From positions 30,007,315-30,071,314 of the forward strand of contig OX463845.1 of assembly GCA_949825065.1 (NCBI GenBank): a stretch of DNA of 64,000 bases, in the 5' to 3' direction. This DNA comes from Odontocerum albicorne. Taxonomy: Eukaryota; Arthropoda; Insecta; Trichoptera; Odontoceridae. This document shows positions 29,789 through 41,984 of this stretch, piece after piece; position 1 is the first letter of the stretch; each line of letters starts with the position of its first letter. Under the pieces are notes generated by a model that worked only from the letters and a program-made list of their open reading frames with translations, had not been told where the DNA came from and did not search any database. The translations under genes and the position numbers were made by a program.

Positions 29789-32700
29789 ATGGATACTTCA
29801 TTGAACCCAACTTTTAGTAAATCATACCAAAAATATAAACTGATCGTTAAAAGGTGGGAAAAAGACTTTGTTAAAGAAAATAGTAGAGTTCCTTCCAAGC
29901 ATGACATCAGGGAGGCTCCGCATTATGTTCGGGCTGCTTATAAATATTATTTCAACCTTAAATCTGAAATTTTGGAGTTTTCTCTTATGGACGTCGAGCT
30001 GGACAACGAAATGACAGTATTAACTGAATTTGAAGAATCAAGTGCTTTGGATATCCATTTCGATGTGGATCCTAATGTTGGTGAAGAAAAAATCGGCCGT
30101 GATTTACCTTCAACCGATGCCATTGAAAAATTAATGAGTGGATCATCTATCAATACAGTAAATAATATTAATGAGAGTGCTAACAAACAAATAACCGATA
30201 GTGTATGGGGAAATCATTTGAATAAAAAAACTCCCAAAGTTAAAAATAATATATCAAACACCTTATCAAAAAAAACTAGTCTGTCTATCGAGTTATTTAA
30301 GAATTGCACATTTAACAAGCGGAATCCGCGAAAATCTCTGTCATTCCGTAAATCACTGGGTACAACTGAGTCTCAAGAAAAACCTTCACTTGTTGATGCT
30401 ATCAATTCTGTTGGTGATGGTAAATTAAAAAGTAATACCCAAAATAATTTGACTAAATTGGGTTTAGAAGAAAATTCCACACATTTTGAAGAAATAGAAC
30501 AAAGTACTCAGATTTTTTCAGAATCCGTTACTCCTCGACCACATAATTTTACTCCAGTTAATTCAGTGCAAGCTGTGATGATGAATGGGGTAATGTCTCA
30601 AAGAAATATTAATATCGGCTGGTTGGACAGATGTAGTGAAGAGCCTTTCAACTCTCTCAATTTGCAAAATTCATCAGTTGTCAATTCTGATCAAAATAGA
30701 TTAAATAGTGAAGATACAGAATTAAAAACAAGTAGTGAATGTTTGCCACATTATGAAAATAAGTGTAATTTATATGGTTTGAAAAATATCCCAAATTGTC
30801 TACCGATTCCTAAACAAGATGAGCATCACTTTTCAGATTATGTTGAAAACAGTGAGTCAGAAACTGAACTTTCACAAAACAGAAATAATAGTTTCAGAAA
30901 GATTAGACCTGTCATTAAGAAGAGAAAGTTAGATTCTTCCAATTTATCAGTAATTCAGACAAGTGTGCTTCCTATAACTGATAAGAACTCAACTATAACC
31001 AAATCTGAGTTAAACCAAGATGAGAGTAGAGATAAATTACAGACTGAGAATACAAAAAAGACTGATATAGAAAAAAGTTTGCCAAAAAATAAAAATAAAA
31101 ATACAAAAAAGGGTAAAGTGAATGCTGAAGTTGTCAAACAGGTGCCTAAAAAGCGAAATTTGAGAAACACAAAAACTAAACCAAAACATGCGCTAGATAG
31201 TGAAAGTGAAGAAGAAATATTAACAAAAAAAGTTATCCAAAGATCTAAACGGAAACAAAATTTGAGACAATTTCCTCAAAATAATCAAATGCCAGAAGAT
31301 GGAAATCACAATGATTTTGAAAATGAGTTCATCGGAGAAAAAATATCCCATCCACGTTTCCCAATTAGTTCTTCAATCTTGAAAGAAAGTAATCTGGTTG
31401 ATGGTTTGGCTACAGCTTTGAAAATACCCAAAGGTTTAGCTAAATCGGTCAAAGATAAGACTGGCAAAAATTTGAGTGAAGAAGATAAACTCCAAAAGAA
31501 AATAGATGATGGTCGATTGAATGAGAACTTTGTTCGGATTAATTTAGAAAAAAAAGTTTATGTGAGAGGAAAAAAATCGGTTAACTTTTCTAAATATAAA
31601 AAGCAACAATGGAAAAATAAAAAAAAAATGTTACACGAGACACCCGAATTTCCTGAAGGTGGTATTCTAAAATGTTTCAAGTGTGGACAGCCAGGCCATT
31701 TCTCTCGATACTGCAAAGCGGCTAAAGGAAATAATTTATTGGCTTTGGAAGACTGCGATGAAAAAAGTACTCTAATTTCCATACAAGAAGCTGAAGTTTT
31801 GCAAGATAAATCTGATGTACCTACTATTTCTGAGAAGTTATTGTTTGAATGCTTAAACCAAACTGATGCAGAAATAGAATCTAACAGTATAGTCACTCCA
31901 AGTAGTTCAGAAAATAGAGGACTTCAAATGAAAGCGATTCATCCGATTCCAGAAACATTTATCAAGTTACTAGCAGCACCGTTAACTAATACAAATTCTG
32001 TGCAAGATGCTATTGAACCCTTGTACCAGCTGAATTCTGACGGGTCTTTAATTGATACTCCTGAGGAAGTACAAGAAGCATTGAAACTGTTTGGACATTC
32101 CGAATTCAGAAGTGGACAAGAAATGGCTATGATGAGAATATTGAGTGGTCTCTCTACTTTGGTCACGCTATCAACAGGTAGCGGTAAGTCTTTATGCTAT
32201 CAACTACCAGCATATCTCTATGCTCAGCATAATAAGTGCATAACACTCGTTATTTCTCCATTAGTATCCTTAATGGAAGATCAAGTGACAAGTATGCCTA
32301 GTTTTGTACATGCAGGTTGTTTGCACACTAATCAGTCACCCACTCAACGAGAAAAAATTATAGAACTGATAAAAGATGGTAGAATTCATGTCTTGTTAAT
32401 TTCTCCTGAAGCCATTGTTGCAGGTGAAAGATCAACAGGATTTGGAGCAATTTTAAGGCAACTTCCTCCCATTGCCTTTGCTTGCATTGATGAAGTTCAT
32501 TGTGTGTCTCAGTGGAGCCACAATTTCCGTCCGAGTTATCTTATGATTTGTCGAGTTTTGAGAGAAAAACTGGGAGTAAAATGCATCTTAGGTTTAACAG
32601 CTACAGCTACTAAACCTACTATATTTGAAATAGTACAACACTTGGGAATTCCTGATGGCGTTAGAAGTGTGATAACAAATAAGCCTTTACCAGATAATTT

Positions 32701-34228
32701 AATCTTAACTGTGTCCAGAGATTCCCAAAGAGATCATTATCTCTTAGAGTTGTTAGAATCAGAACGATTTTCTCAGTGCAATTCTATAATCATATATTGC
32801 ATTAGACGTGATGAGTGTGAAAGAGTTGCGAGTTTAATAAGATCATCGTTGCAAGGCTCCAGACCAGTAAGGGAAGGTTTCAATCAAAGAAGTAATAAAC
32901 GCAAAAGATTCGATTGGGTTGTTGAAGCTTATCATGCAGGAATGTCTGCGGCTAAACGGCGTAAAGTACAGAATGCATTTATGAATGGTGATTTAAGGAT
33001 TGTAGTGGCTACGATTGCTTTTGGAATGGGTATAAACAAATCCGATATCCGTGGAGTAATACATTATAACATGCCCAACAGTTTTGAATCATACGTTCAA
33101 GAAGTGGGAAGAGCAGGAAGAGATGGTCTGCCTGCTCAATGTCATGTTTTTATAGATCGTGAATTCAAAGATAAAGATGAGCTCTTGCGCCATATTCATG
33201 CAAATTCAATAGAAAGACATGTTATTAGAAAACTTTTACAAAAATTATTTGTGCCTTGTGGGTGTAATAAAATTTTGAAGATTACTGCTGAAAATTCTAA
33301 TTCCACAAATAATTGCCAGGGTCATGAAGTTGCTTTTTCAGTAGATGAAACGGTTGCTGAATTGGATGTCCCATCAGAAAACATAGCAACACTTTTATGC
33401 TATTTAGAATTACATCCTAAAAAGTATGCAAAATTTTTGAGCAATGTGTACATTATGTGTAAGATTATTTCTTATGGAGGTTCAGCTGCATTACTAAAAG
33501 CTGCTGAAAAATGTGCTCCTTTAGCAATGGCGATTGCTTTGAATAAGAAGAAAGGAGTAAATTTAAATAATACTGGAATATTTGAATTTTGTGTGATAGA
33601 AGTTGCTGCAGCTATAGGATGGGAAAGTGGAGTTGTAAAATATCATTTAAAAAATTTAGAATGGGAAAAAAATAATGGTTTACCCAAGAAATCACTACTG
33701 CGTGTTGAGTTCAATACCTTAGGATTTCGAGTGAAATCTCCCGGAGATTTAGCACCTTCTGAACTGGACGCAGCACTTGATTCTTTATATGATAGAACTC
33801 AAATACAGGAAAAGACTATGTTAAATCAACTTCATGAAGTCTCAAAAGCTTTGTCGGATGTATCGTTTCAATCTATATTTCAGTGTTCAAGTTTTAAAGA
33901 TGAAGAAACATACATTAAGCATTCCAATGACTTAAAAGAAATAATAAGGGGATATTTCACATTTGAAACACCACTTAAAACTGATGTGGAAATCGAAGAG
34001 AGGCCAGTTAACAAAGAGCATGTTATAGCGGATGTGCGTGGTTTGTTAGCCACTTATCGGGATTGCACTTTTACAGGTAGGGCTGTTGCTCGCATATTGC
34101 AAGGTATAAGTTCTCCAAATTTTCCTGCTATTGTGTGGGGTCGTTGTCGTTATTGGCGTTCACATCTTTCAGCTGATTTTTATAAACTAGTGAATATAGC
34201 AAAACAACAAATTATCTCAATGAAGTGA
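29789..34228 (+). CDS. RECQ4: RECQ4-type DNA helicase (1479 aa, single exon)
   Basis: Residues 12-55 (KRWEKDFVKENSRVPSKHDI, then YVRAAYKYYF) are the Sld2/Drc1-like N-terminal motif of RECQ4, needed for replication initiation in animals. A long acidic/basic disordered region follows, then a CCHC zinc knuckle (CFKCGQPGHFSRYC, about 629-642). The helicase core begins near 770: Walker A STGSGKS (about 795), DEVH (about 901), GLTATAT, YHAGMS, and GRAGRDG (about 1108). The C-terminal RECQ4 region ends WGRCRYWRSHLSADFYK. Length is close to other insect RECQ4 proteins as I remember them. The whole frame has no intron. RECQ4 works in the nucleus in origin firing and repair. Confidence 0.96.
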   Translation: MDTSLNPTFSKSYQKYKLIVKRWEKDFVKENSRVPSKHDIREAPHYVRAAYKYYFNLKSEILEFSLMDVELDNEMTVLTEFEESSALDIHFDVDPNVGEEKIGRDLPSTDAIEKLMSGSSINTVNNINESANKQITDSVWGNHLNKKTPKVKNNISNTLSKKTSLSIELFKNCTFNKRNPRKSLSFRKSLGTTESQEKPSLVDAINSVGDGKLKSNTQNNLTKLGLEENSTHFEEIEQSTQIFSESVTPRPHNFTPVNSVQAVMMNGVMSQRNINIGWLDRCSEEPFNSLNLQNSSVVNSDQNRLNSEDTELKTSSECLPHYENKCNLYGLKNIPNCLPIPKQDEHHFSDYVENSESETELSQNRNNSFRKIRPVIKKRKLDSSNLSVIQTSVLPITDKNSTITKSELNQDESRDKLQTENTKKTDIEKSLPKNKNKNTKKGKVNAEVVKQVPKKRNLRNTKTKPKHALDSESEEEILTKKVIQRSKRKQNLRQFPQNNQMPEDGNHNDFENEFIGEKISHPRFPISSSILKESNLVDGLATALKIPKGLAKSVKDKTGKNLSEEDKLQKKIDDGRLNENFVRINLEKKVYVRGKKSVNFSKYKKQQWKNKKKMLHETPEFPEGGILKCFKCGQPGHFSRYCKAAKGNNLLALEDCDEKSTLISIQEAEVLQDKSDVPTISEKLLFECLNQTDAEIESNSIVTPSSSENRGLQMKAIHPIPETFIKLLAAPLTNTNSVQDAIEPLYQLNSDGSLIDTPEEVQEALKLFGHSEFRSGQEMAMMRILSGLSTLVTLSTGSGKSLCYQLPAYLYAQHNKCITLVISPLVSLMEDQVTSMPSFVHAGCLHTNQSPTQREKIIELIKDGRIHVLLISPEAIVAGERSTGFGAILRQLPPIAFACIDEVHCVSQWSHNFRPSYLMICRVLREKLGVKCILGLTATATKPTIFEIVQHLGIPDGVRSVITNKPLPDNLILTVSRDSQRDHYLLELLESERFSQCNSIIIYCIRRDECERVASLIRSSLQGSRPVREGFNQRSNKRKRFDWVVEAYHAGMSAAKRRKVQNAFMNGDLRIVVATIAFGMGINKSDIRGVIHYNMPNSFESYVQEVGRAGRDGLPAQCHVFIDREFKDKDELLRHIHANSIERHVIRKLLQKLFVPCGCNKILKITAENSNSTNNCQGHEVAFSVDETVAELDVPSENIATLLCYLELHPKKYAKFLSNVYIMCKIISYGGSAALLKAAEKCAPLAMAIALNKKKGVNLNNTGIFEFCVIEVAAAIGWESGVVKYHLKNLEWEKNNGLPKKSLLRVEFNTLGFRVKSPGDLAPSELDAALDSLYDRTQIQEKTMLNQLHEVSKALSDVSFQSIFQCSSFKDEETYIKHSNDLKEIIRGYFTFETPLKTDVEIEERPVNKEHVIADVRGLLATYRDCTFTGRAVARILQGISSPNFPAIVWGRCRYWRSHLSADFYKLVNIAKQQIISMK

Positions 34229-36669
34229 TTTAAGAAACAGAAATATGTTGTAAGGTCGAAAATTTTACATTTAATGTGAAATACAAAGTGGAAAGAACTA
34301 TACCAGGAAAAGACCATGAACAGTGGAGGGTCGGGAAAATTGAAAATGGCAGATAAAAAAGTATTAAAAACATCGCCTAATGTGCATTGGGAATCTAAAG
34401 AATCTTACTTATAATCACGGTATTTTCTTTATTTACCTACTGCCATGTGTGATTTAATGCCTCATCTCTTTTAATGCCTTTCACATAAATAAGGAAGCTG
34501 TAGTTTAAATTTATATTTTTATTCTAACATTGTATTTATTATATTTATCTCCTTGTATAGTTTTGATTTTTGAGGAAATTATTAAAAATAAAATAATTTT
34601 GGTGAATTCATAAACAATTTTGTTTTAATCATATAACAAACTGTAACAACTAAATCTAAGTGTTGTAAACATTTTTGATGAAAATGTAACACAATGTGTT
34701 AATATGCTAATATATTTTTTATTCTAATACTCGTATAGTCCATATTGTAATTAATCCATATAAAAATTGGCAGATTGTTTCATTTAGTAGAAATTTTTCA
34801 AGAGAAAAAGAAAAATGTACAAGTTTGAGCCTTACACGGTGAAGTCCATAGAATGTTTTAAATATGTCGAAAAAATAAGGTGTCCCAGTTTGTTTTTTTC
34901 ACATTAAATATTCTTGTGGGTTGGAAGAAATTTTCGTATGCCTAACTGGTTGTTCTGTAAACCACCAAAGTGTAAATTAATACAATATCTGCCATGTGCA
35001 ATTTAGTGACAAGGAAGACTTGTTTTCAAAATACAAATAATAACTATTTTTATCTAAATACAAACAGTAAAATTTTCTCATAATTCATAAAAGTTGGTAT
35101 AAAGTGAAAGTTGAACTCGTGGAATGTTAAACATTTGGTTTCTCATTTGAGATACAGGCATACCCTACACTAAAGACATGTTATGCTCCAGACCACTGGT
35201 AACTCAAATTATTATAACTTGAAGCAATATATTTTTTCATTTATCTAAGCTTAAAAAAACTAAGGACTTTTATAGCGCTGTTTTGTAATACTTGGTACCC
35301 CAAGAACGCTCAAAGAATTAGGCAGCTATTAAGCACAATGGCAATAATTAATTCAGATAAAAAAGGCTTGAAAGTAAAGCCATTATGGAATTTTCCAGGA
35401 ATTGACTATAAAATATTTCTACTATATAGATACACCATGCATCCTTCACGTAACCGTTAGGTTAAATATGAGAATTAATATTTAGTTTGTCCGAAGAGCT
35501 TGGTAAAGAAACTTGAATTGTGATAACATTGTTTTAGTGGAATATACGAGTACAAAGCAAATTTCTCATCTGTGTTCATAAAAATTTCACCAGTGTTCAT
35601 AAATATTAGAGGATTCGATAGAACCCCCGATTGGGAGACCATCTCATTGCATATATTTTTTTCTCAGTGATGTTAAAGCCACACTGAAAAAGTAGCACTG
35701 TCACAGCTACTCTTCAATCCAAAGTAGAATGCTACTAAAAAAGCCAAGTAAAAAGTAGCAGTGGCGCTCTTTATATCTACTCTTACTATGAAGCAGCTAT
35801 TTGTAGCGCGTTTTTTTAACAACTTATTTTTCAAATAAAAATAGTTTGTTTCAATGCATTCCTGAATTAGATTAGACAATATTTTAGCTGTTGGTTAGAT
35901 TTGTATTGCAAGTTTTGCTGATGAAGCATTGATAAATGATACCGCTGGTCTGATTGGTTTTCATTCTTTGTAGATCTCTGCAAGTCTATACAATTCTGTA
36001 TTGGGGGAGATGGCGATGCTTTGTTAATCAGTTTTACTTACTGTTTTCAATATATTTATTGTCTTGGTAGGGGCACTATATTGTGTGTGGTGCACATCAG
36101 CCGTCCCTCGATTCAGTGGTATTCATGAGTATTCTAATCTATCAATCATTTTACAAATTTAACACTTATGTCAGGGAGAATGTTCATTTAAAAAAAATGC
36201 ATCTTACAAATAAAAAAAAGTAATATTTAAATTATTCCTTAAAACATTTATTTTATATCCTGTCAGTGATATACACTTTTTATGTTAAATAAGCAATACT
36301 TATTCTAAAAAAAATGTGGTGATAAAAGATGAACATTTTCTAAGAACTTCACGTGAGAATCACATTTGTATGCTGAATGTGATGAAATGTGTTGCTGATA
36401 ATTGTCATATTTTTTTTTATCAGTAGATTATTTCTAACTTTGAGTGGCACTTTTACACACAGGTGGCTGTACCTTTCACAGCAACCCAGTCTGTTGGATA
36501 CACTCGAGTTAATATTTGAAAAAAAAAAACAATCCATAGTTGGATACAATGCTTTGCCTATGTACCTTTTTACCGCTGTAAAAAATCAGCCCTGTGTAAT
36601 TTGTTTATTGTATATCTACAAATAATCACCGTACTTAACCTTTCCTTTAGTATGTGCAAACATATTTGC
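34229..36669. other. RECQ4 3' region and unassigned AT-rich DNA
   Basis: No gene recognised. Around 35680-35830 several GTAGC/GCTAC pieces in both orientations hint at a decayed hairpin-type repeat, too weak to define. Confidence 0.4.
34587..34592 (+). promoter_or_regulatory. candidate poly(A) signal of RECQ4
   Basis: AATAAA lies about 360 bases after the stop codon and is followed by a T-rich stretch. Other A/T-rich hexamers are nearby, so the choice is uncertain. Confidence 0.35.
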
Positions 36670-36786
36670 TATAGTTCGGAAATTCTAGGATGTCCTGTGA
36701 CAGCTCACAAATTTGCCCCAATACAACCTTGTAACGATGTTCAGTAATTTTAATTATTTTATCAACTTTAATATAAGCCTAAATTC

Positions 36787-37765
36787 CAGGGCTGTGGAGT
36801 CGGATGAAAATTTACCGACTCCGACTCCGGCTTTATTTTATACTCCGACTCCGGCTTTATTTTATACTCCGACTCCGGCTTTATTTTATACTCCGACTCC
36901 GACTCCAACTCTTGACTCTGACTTCAATTTTTATTTTATTTTATAATTTACTGCGTCTACCTAATGTATTTATATTGACTTATTAATAATGGATACAGGT
37001 ATAAATAAAAAATTAATTATATTCGTACACAAATGAAACAATTTAATAAAAAAATATATAAACAATACGCATTAAGCAATATCTTCACACAAAAATAATA
37101 TTAAAAATATATATTAATATTTAAAAAAAGAATTAAATAAAACTTTTAAAATAATTAGAAAAACAACACAGGTAGGTATTAAAAGAAATAAGAAAACACT
37201 TTAAAATAAAAAGGTTGCTTCATTTGTTTTCATATGTTAACTAAATCTTATTTATATTGTTTATTATTATTTTTATTCAATATTGAATAGAACACAAGAT
37301 AAGATTTTTGAAAGTAAATATACTTTATATAAATCTTATTTCCTATTCGTGGTCTAAATGGAATTAGATCTCAAAAAAAGAATTGCTTCTATTAAGTCAG
37401 GATTTATGGAAGCTCTTAAATCTGATTTAATCATTTTAAGCGTGGAAAATAACTGACACATGTTCTTACTTTATTTATTTTCCTAGAAAATAAATAAAAA
37501 CCCTAGGAATCTAAGTGCAGAAATTTACTATTTGTACGGCTGCAATAAACTGAACGTAATCCCCTTTTGGGGTTTATTGCAATTATAAAAGTCTGCATAG
37601 TATCAGGCATGAAACGATGAGAGGTTAACTGATTAACACATACCGTAACGTTATTCATTAAAGAAAATGTTAAAATAATTAAACGGAGTCGGTCGATTTT
37701 TTCCGACTCCAACTCCGCCTAAAATGTTCCGACTCCATGACTCTGGCTCCGACTCCACAGCTCTG
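36787..37765. mobile_element. non-autonomous hAT-like element
   Basis: The left end is CAGGGCTGTGGAGTCGG and the right end is CCGACTCCACAGCTCTG, flanked by an exact 8-bp duplication CTAAATTC (36779-36786, 37766-37773). An 8-bp duplication and CAG-type ends are hAT hallmarks. The 979-bp interior is AT-rich with no transposase. Subterminal regions are rich in CCGACT repeats. Confidence 0.87.
36819..36890. repeat. three tandem 24-bp units in the hAT-like end
   Basis: The unit begins CTCCGACTCCGGCTTTATTT and is repeated three times without change, followed by a partial copy. It lies just inside the left terminus, where hAT transposases bind repeated short motifs. Confidence 0.9.
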
Positions 37766-37873
37766 CTAAATTCTAATAAATAGCAAGTTATTTAGGTAAA
37801 TACATTACATAAGGTTGTATTGGGGCAAATTTGTGAGCTGTCACAGGACTCATCCTAGAATTTCCGAACTATA

Positions 37874-38226
37874 ATATTATCGAAACACCTGTTTTACCAA
37901 AAAATATTCCTGCAGTTCATCTTGTAAGTTCTTTTAACTTTTTTCACAGCTATCTGTTTTGAACATCAAAATAAAAATATTTTTGAAAAATACACCCAAT
38001 AATAAAATGGCAGTGTAGTAATAAATAACAATGATTTTATCATAAATATCTACATATTAGTCATTCTGAGACTTTCAACATGTTTGAATGGCCGGTATCT
38101 TTCATTCTTGTTGTAATTTAGCTTTAATTCACAAATTATAAAATTGTTTTAGTACACAAGCTTGAAAAACGTATTATTAAGCACAGTTCAAAAATGCAAA
38201 CAGAGCGAAACAGACATATTATTTAG
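37874..38226. other. unassigned AT-rich DNA
   Basis: Nothing recognised. Confidence 0.4.
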
Positions 38227-38290
38227 AAGTTTATGACCTCCCTGGCCTAGTTGGTAAGATACCCGTCTTCCGACTTGAGTACTTTGATTG
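38227..38290 (+). repeat. tRNA-derived SINE head (S1 family), truncated
   Basis: CTGGCCTAGTTGGTAAGATA (box A) and CGTCTTCCGACTTGAG match the copy at 12616-12693 in the opposite orientation. Box B is degraded. Confidence 0.6.
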
Positions 38291-38294
38291 TAGA

Positions 38295-38925
38295 ATGGAT
38301 TAATACTAAGCCCCAATCATCCCGCATGTACCCAATATTTATCTGTGCCAACTTCACTTCGATCAAGTCAATAAATTTCAGCAGTAATCTTATATGAAAA
38401 ATTGCTAAACTAAATATGTTGTCCTTTAGGCATATTTCACTTAACAGTAAGGCCAATCAACCTTAAGACTGCAGTAAGAAAGAGTGTCTGTTGATCATGG
38501 TTAAAAGTAAATTTAGTTTACATAAGCCCATTTTCATTGTTATCATTATGACAAATTGTGCCAGAAGCATATCAAACGTAAACTAGTATAATTTTTTTTC
38601 CAAAAGGTTCTGGACTACCAAACCAGTGGACATTTACCATGCAGATTTGGTCACAGTTTGAAAGGGTCTTACTATGTTTGTGAGGAAAGAATAAAGTTAA
38701 ATTTACCAGTATTTCTTAATTTTCAAAAGTTGCTTTTGGGTGTGAATATTGCCTTCCTTCAGAATTTGCATCCACAGTTATCAGCACCGAGCAGTGTCTT
38801 CAGTTTCTTATTCAAAGTGCTGCTAAGTAGAAGATTATTCCCCCATTTTATATGTAGCCTGTCAACTCACCACCCTCGAGGCTGATGCTGTTGAGGTAAC
38901 TTGGAAGATGCATCATAGTTTTTTC
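38295..38925. other. unassigned DNA
   Basis: A possible exon-like piece follows a T-rich tract and AG near 38606 (frame GSGLPNQWTFTMQIW), but it runs into stops within about 80 bases and no family is recognised. Confidence 0.35.
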
Positions 38926-40160
38926 CTTTCCCCTCCGCAACGAGACCGGTTCGAGGTCAGTACGTTGAGAAGTGTCGACGCGACAACACGTTTCGTGAAA
39001 AATGTCAATCTAATCTCCCGCCAAGTGCGAAATACGCGGCGTCATCCGTTATCTCATTTGGAAGGGAAAACCTCCGGTTGAGGTTTATAATGAGGTGAAA
39101 ACTGCATATGGTGATAAAGCTATGAATCGTACGAGTGTGTACAAGTGGTGTCGCGAATTTAAAAACGGTCGTACGTCTGTGCATGATGATCAGAGGAGCG
39201 GAAGACCTTCAATTGTGACTGACGAAATTGTGGAAAAAATCGAAAATGCGCTCCGTGACGATCGCAGATTGACTGTGGATGAACTTTCTGCGATGTTTCC
39301 GCAAATCTCCAGATCTCTACTACACGAAACCATCACAGAAACCCTCGGATATCGGAAACTGTCCGTGAGGTGGGTCCCAAAACAGCTGACAGACCAACAC
39401 AAGTTGAATCGAGTGGAGGCCGGGCAAGAGTTTTTGAGGCGCTGCAAACTCCATGGAGATGAATTTCTCCGCTCCATCGTTACTGGAGATGAAACTTGGG
39501 TTGCACACTACACGCCTGAAACCAAAAGGCAGTCTCAACAGTGGCGTCACACCTCTTCACCCTCCGCCAAAAAGTTCAAAACCACAATTTCAGCCAAGAA
39601 AATCATGGCATGTGTTTTGGGACTGTCAAGGCATAATTTTAATTGAATATATGCCTCAAGGGGAGACCATCAACTCTGCAAGATACTGTGAGACCCTAAA
39701 AAAATTGCGGAGGGCGATTCAGAACAAGAGAGGCATGCTGACAAAGGAAGTCTGCCTGCTGCACGACAATACCAGACCACACACGGCCAACGCCACGAAG
39801 GAACTTCTCGCCTCGTTTAAATGGGATGTCCTGAACCATCCCGCGCATTCCCCTGACCTAGCACCTTCAGATTACTATCTCTTTACCTCCCTGAAGCTGC
39901 ACATGGGTGGAAAAAGGTTTTCAACCGACGAGGAGGTAAAGGAGGAGGTGGAGAAGTGGACGGAGGGGTTGGCGGGAAACTACTTCGAGGAAGGCATCAA
40001 AAAGTTGATACCCCGCTTCACCACCTGCATTGAGAGGAATGGCGACTATGTCGAAAAATAGCTTACATATGTACTACGGTAACCACGTAATTTTTTTGTT
40101 TAAATAAAAAAAATTGTAACCTACAAAAATTCAGTAAACTTACTTTCTGGATATGCCTCG
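38926..40160 (+). mobile_element. mariner (mellifera-like DD34D), 5' end missing
   Basis: The right end reads TTACTTTCTGGATATGCCTCG followed by TA. No matching inverted repeat is found on the left, where homology starts near CCCCTCCGCAACGAGACC. It is a separate mariner lineage; the subfamily name is from memory of similar ant and bee elements. Confidence 0.88.
39002..40061 (+). pseudogene. mariner transposase with one early stop and one frameshift
   Basis: ATG at 39002 is followed by TAA at the fourth codon, then the frame opens through KCEIRGVIRYLIW, the HTH region and TGDETW (first Asp). Near 39615 the run of Ts before GGGAC is changed and the frame shifts. The rest continues with LLHDNTRPHT (second Asp) and APSDYYLF (third Asp, 34 residues on), ending GDYVEK. 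Only two lesions separate it from an open gene. Confidence 0.87.
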
Positions 40161-40162
40161 TA

Positions 40163-41905
40163 CATTAAGTTCATTTGTAATATGTGCATATACTATTTAG
40201 TATCTAAATTGTCCTTTATGATTATTTGTTTGTGGGACTCATTTTAGTTTTACAATGCATATTGTTTTTTTATTCAATTAAGCAGACCAGATATATTATG
40301 AAAAAGGGTTGAAATAAAAAACAAAGATTTAATTCAATAAAATACTGTTTCCTTAAAGATTACGATGGCACAATAAAAACAGTCCTTTAAATAAAATAAA
40401 ATTAAAGCACATTACATAAATTTCTTGAAGAAAAAAACATTTTATACAAACAATACTTGATACAAAAATACATCAACTAGTCATATTTATAAAAAAATAA
40501 CGATAAATAAACACAGGTCTGTTCCCTATTTAAGTTGGCAAGATAATGTTTGAAAGAGCAATGTTTTCATGAAATAGCAAAAATTAAATGGCAATGTACA
40601 GAGAATGTTGCGGTTTAAACATTTTAAAATAGAAATAAACTCAAATGTCATTTTGCTGATACAATGATGAAATAAAAGTTCTAAGTTTTATTGTTAAATA
40701 TCTTCAGCTTGAAAATAATTTTATGACATGGAAAAACTAAAAGTGTTTGATAAAATGTCTTAATTTTTGAGTCGACACTTTTTTGTTACGCTAATGAAAA
40801 ATATCACTTCATTACCTACTCATTTTTGATAGCCATAAATGGCTACCAGGAAAATCATGGCTGTAAGAATTTTTTTTTGTTTTTTTCAACAAATAAATAA
40901 AAACTACATTGCTGTTTATATTATTTTAATTGTAAGATTTGTCTGGAAACAGCCCTGGTTGAATTATACTAAACATTGTTTGAAGTATACAAGAAAACTT
41001 CCAACATACATAAAATATATTAGTCTTTAGAGACAGTAAAATAAAAATAGTATTTTTTTGAGATATGTTTTAAGTATTTTTATTGCTGGAATTTTATTAA
41101 TATTATTTCATTAATTTATAAAAAAATACTTATATACCTATCTCTCGATTTACAGTTATACTTTAATGGAGTTAAGAAAAATACATTTTAAAAGCCAATG
41201 AATTTCCACATTATTTGAATTTCGTGTAGTAAATTATACGACTGAGCACTCACCTTAATTGGTGTGCTTGGTACTGAAAAATTAGGTCGGCGGAGAGGCA
41301 AACTAGCAACATAATAATAGCTACATGTGCAATAATTGTCACAAAAATTTTCACACTTGTTTCAAAAATGTTTCATTATATCTTTCTTTGATTTTTATTA
41401 GGTTGGTCAATACATTTTATTTGATATTTATGAGTTTTGTACCCCAAGTTTAATATTCTGGAAAGTATTTTCCAATTTTGTGTAAGTTTCTTGTATCAAT
41501 TTGCACGATTTCGTTTAATGGAAATTTTCTTAGAACTTATTTACTGTGTAAATCAAGAGATGGGTACACATATATAGAAAAATGAATTCTTATAAGGACA
41601 TACAATCATTGTGCTTAAGAATATATAAAGGATCATACTGGCCATTATTGGAGATTTTTCAGATTGAACTTTTCTAGGTTAAACATTGTAACCAGCATTC
41701 GGAAGGGTATTTTACATGAATAAAATTAAATTATATATCTTTAAGTTCCAAGTCCAGAATTCACATTTAACAAATTGTTCAGGAGTGCACTTTTACATAC
41801 TTAAGTATCAACAACTAAGAATGGTGTTTTAGCTTAACTTAATTAAGTCATTTTTTATTTATTGACTCAGACCGAGAGATTCGAATTTAATAAAGGCTAA
41901 ATAAA
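40163..41905. other. unassigned AT-rich DNA
   Basis: No gene or clear repeat seen; many A/T homopolymers. Confidence 0.4.
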
Positions 41906-41969
41906 GTCTCGGGTTAGGAGGTAGAAACATGTCTTGCAGTGATTATGTATATTTTTGGAATAACAAAGT
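41906..41969 (+). repeat. dispersed repeat, copy 1
   Basis: The segment TCTCGGGTTAGGAGGTAGAA to GGAATAACAAAGT aligns along about 64 bases with 57070-57134. The family is not recognised. Confidence 0.6.
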
Positions 41970-41984
41970 AATATTTAGATTACA

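Larger units (their letters stand above)
36672..37871. mobile_element. foldback MITE split by a hAT-like insertion
   Basis: About 61-bp arms (36670-36730 and 37811-37873) are near-perfect reverse complements, starting TAGTTCGGAAATTCTAGGAT, with TA outside each arm. Without the inner element it would be about 210 bp and non-coding, a Tc1/mariner-type MITE by its TA target. Confidence 0.85.

Noticed and set aside
35680..35830. Hairpin-type MITE built of GTAGC/GCTAC pieces
   Set aside because: No clear paired arms or target duplication could be defined.
38606..38700. Possible exon reading GSGLPNQWTFTMQIW
   Set aside because: Stops follow quickly, no partner exon found, and no family recognised.
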